Below, one piece after another: positions 62,181-64,000 of a stretch of 64,000 bases of DNA (the stretch's first letter is position 1; each line of letters begins with the position of its first letter). Origin of the DNA: Pseudonocardia hierapolitana (lineage in GTDB: Bacteria > Actinomycetota > Actinomycetes > Mycobacteriales > Pseudonocardiaceae); contig NZ_VIWU01000001.1 in NCBI RefSeq assembly GCF_007994075.1, forward strand, positions 310,001 through 374,000. The letters are read 5' to 3'. The translations under genes were made by a program, and so were the position numbers. Below the pieces are notes generated by a model. It ran no database searches. It was not told the origin of the DNA and saw only the letters and a list, made by a program, of their open reading frames with translations.

Positions 62181-64000
62181 TCAGCTCCTCGGCTTCTCGC
62201 GCATCTCGAAGGTCTCGACGACGTCGCCGACCTTGATGTCGCTGTAGTTGCCGAGCGTGAAACCGCACTCGAAGCCCTCGCGGACCTCGACCACGTCGTC
62301 CTTGAACCGCCGCAGCGAGCTGATCGGCAGGTTCTCGGCGATCACGACGTTGTCGCGCAGCAGGCGACCGCGGGCGTTGCGGCGGATCTCGCCGGACATC
62401 ACCAGCGAACCGGCGATCGTGCCGAACCGGGAGGACTTGAAGACCTCGCGGACCTCGGCGCGGCCCAGCTCGACCTCCTCGTACTCCGGCTTGAGCATGC
62501 CCTTGAGCGCCTGCTCGATCTCCTCGATGGCCTGGTAGATCACCGTGTAGTAGCGGATCTCCACGCCCTCGCGGTTGGCGAGCTCGGTGGCCTTGCCCTC
62601 GGCCCGGACGTTGAAGCCCAGGACGATGGCGTCGGACGCCGTGGCCAGGTTGACGTCGCCCTCGGTGATGCCACCGACACCGCGGTGGATCACCCGGAGC
62701 TCGACCTCCTCGCCCACGTCGATCTTCAGGAGCGCGTCCTCGAGGGCCTCGACGGTACCCGAGTTGTCACCCTTGATGATCAGGTTGAGCTGGCTGGTCT
62801 CCTTGAGCGCGGCGTCCAGGTCCTCCAGGCTGACGCGCTTGCGCCGGCTCGCCAGCTCGGCGTTGCGCTCGCGGGCGCGGCGCCGGTCGGCGATCTGGCG
62901 GGCCACCCGGTCCTCGTCGACGACGAGGAACGTGTCGCCCGCGCCTGCCACCGAGGTGAACCCGATGACCTGCACCGGCCGAGACGGCAGCGCCTCGGTC
63001 ACGTCGTCGCCGTACTCGTCGAGCATGCGCCGGACGCGCCCGGAGGCGTCGCCCGCGACGATCGAGTCGCCGACGCGCAGCGTGCCGCGCTGCACCAGGA
63101 CGGTGGCCACCGGGCCGCGGCCGCGGTCGAGGTGTGCCTCGATCGCGACGCCCTGCGCCTCCATGTTCGGGTTGGCCCGCAGGTCCAGCGCCGCGTCGGC
63201 GGTGAGCAGGATCGCCTCGAGCAGCTGCTCGATGTTGGTGCCCTGCCTCGCGGAGATGTCGACGAACATCGTGTCGCCGCCGTACTCCTCCGCGACCAGC
63301 CCGTACTCGGTGAGCTGCTGGCGGATCTTCGCCGGGTTGGCACCCTCGAGGTCGATCTTGTTCACCGCGACGACGATCGGCACGTCGGCGGCCTGGGCGT
63401 GGTTGATCGCCTCGACCGTCTGCGGCATCACGCCGTCGTCGGCGGCGACCACGATCACCGCGATGTCCGTGGACTTCGCACCGCGGGCACGCATGGCGGT
63501 GAACGCCTCGTGACCCGGGGTGTCGATGAAGGTGATCAACCGCTCGTTGCCGTCGAGCTCCGTGGCGACCTGGTACGCGCCGATGTGCTGGGTGATGCCG
63601 CCGGCCTCGCCCTCGCGGACGTTGGTCTTGCGGATCGTGTCCAGCAGGCGCGTCTTGCCGTGGTCGACGTGACCCATGATCGTGACGACCGGCGGCCGGA
63701 ACTCCAGGTCCTCCTCCGTGCCGGCGTTCTCGCCGTAGGAGATGTCGAAGGAGTCGAGGAGCTCGCGGTCCTCCTCCTCGGGGCTGACGACCTGGACGTC
63801 GTAGTTCATCTCGGTGCCGAGCAGCTCGAGCACCTCGTCGGAGACCGACTGGGTGGCCGTCACCATCTCACCGAGGTGGAACAGCACCTGCACCAGCGAA
63901 GCCGGGTTGGCGTTGATCTTCTCGGCGAAGTCGGTGAGCGACGCGCCGCGGGGCAGGCGGATGGTCTGGCCGTCGCCCTTGGGCAGGCGGACGCCGCCGA
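62181..64000 (-). CDS. infB: Translation initiation factor IF-2, C-terminal part (5' end outside window)
   Basis: The frame is open to the window edge (visible upstream residues include [20 protein letters not shown] and [20 protein letters not shown], the IF2-N domain), so the Met at 63893 is internal. The G domain has GHVDHGKT (G1), DTPGHEAF (G3) and NKIDL (G4), followed by domains II-IV ending with [16 protein letters not shown]. It delivers initiator tRNA to the 30S subunit as a GTPase. The Arg/Pro/Gly-rich N-terminal extension expected in actinobacteria lies outside the window. Confidence 0.97.
   Translation of the reverse strand, partial: GGVRLPKGDGQTIRLPRGASLTDFAEKINANPASLVQVLFHLGEMVTATQSVSDEVLELLGTEMNYDVQVVSPEEEDRELLDSFDISYGENAGTEEDLEFRPPVVTIMGHVDHGKTRLLDTIRKTNVREGEAGGITQHIGAYQVATELDGNERLITFIDTPGHEAFTAMRARGAKSTDIAVIVVAADDGVMPQTVEAINHAQAADVPIVVAVNKIDLEGANPAKIRQQLTEYGLVAEEYGGDTMFVDISARQGTNIEQLLEAILLTADAALDLRANPNMEAQGVAIEAHLDRGRGPVATVLVQRGTLRVGDSIVAGDASGRVRRMLDEYGDDVTEALPSRPVQVIGFTSVAGAGDTFLVVDEDRVARQIADRRRARERNAELASRRKRVSLEDLDAALKETSQLNLIIKGDNSGTVEALEDALLKIDVGEEVELRVIHRGVGGITEGDVNLATASDAIVLGFNVRAEGKATELANREGVEIRYYTVIYQAIEEIEQALKGMLKPEYEEVELGRAEVREVFKSSRFGTIAGSLVMSGEIRRNARGRLLRDNVVIAENLPISSLRRFKDDVVEVREGFECGFTLGNYSDIKVGDVVETFEMREKPRS

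Overview
The window is very GC-rich (GC-biased third codon positions, many GTG/TTG starts) and carries a chromosomal gene block typical of Pseudonocardiales-type actinobacteria: infB, DUF503, rbfA, nrnA, MATE transporter, truB, ribF, rpsO, pnp, an M16 peptidase, dapB, thyX, dapA and the RNase J gene, all on the minus strand. The 13E12/HNH remnant, multi-domain LuxR regulators and DUF5995 proteins fit the same group, and Pseudonocardia is my best guess. I see no tRNA, rRNA, CRISPR array or replication origin.

Layout. 1-4.6 kb: the end of one AAA-ATPase/LuxR regulator, a small sigma-70 factor and a complete second LuxR regulator. 4.8-6.3 kb: a broken DUF222/HNH gene and copy A of a dispersed intergenic repeat. 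6.3-12.2 kb: a Crp-type regulator plus a membrane class III nucleotide cyclase on the minus strand, facing away from four overlapping plus-strand genes that all appear to encode exported proteins. 12.2-28.2 kb: rnj-dapA, thyX, dapB and DUF456, separated by transporters, an RHH regulator/DUF4097 operon with a readable promoter-operator, and an XRE/MFS pair. 28.3-35.1 kb: a four-gene, translationally coupled cassette that I cannot assign to any known system (C-terminally anchored membrane protein, HEFGH metallopeptidase, a catalytically degenerate paralogue of it with a coiled-coil front, and a 1060-residue TPR protein). 35.4-44.6 kb: M16 peptidase, pnp, rpsO, XRE regulator, ribF, a repeat-rich gap with an inactivated IS110 element, and truB. 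44.6-55.2 kb: an accessory block with a heterodimeric ABC exporter, two DUF5995 proteins, an ECF sigma factor, a large LuxR regulator and an ABC-F protein. 55.2-64 kb: MFS, a 50-residue membrane protein, MATE transporter with methyltransferase, a 1.4-kb gene-free repeat region, then nrnA, rbfA, DUF503 and infB (running off the window).

The most unusual observations are these. (1) Three related micro-ORFs of exactly 26 codons lie directly before dapA, the M16 peptidase gene and nrnA. Each has a stop codon that overlaps the start codon of the next gene, and two have starts that overlap the stop of the previous gene. (2) The 28.3-35.1 kb cassette pairs an active-looking peptidase with a dead-looking paralogue. 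(3) An intergenic repeat family of roughly 110-220 bp has four copies in the window, two of them inverted relative to each other. (4) A TTGACT-17-CATAGT promoter has a perfect 20-bp palindrome in its spacer and probably gives a leaderless transcript. (5) The ABC exporter is so asymmetric that only one composite ATP site can be complete. (6) The IS110 transposase is inactivated by a 17-bp tandem triplication.
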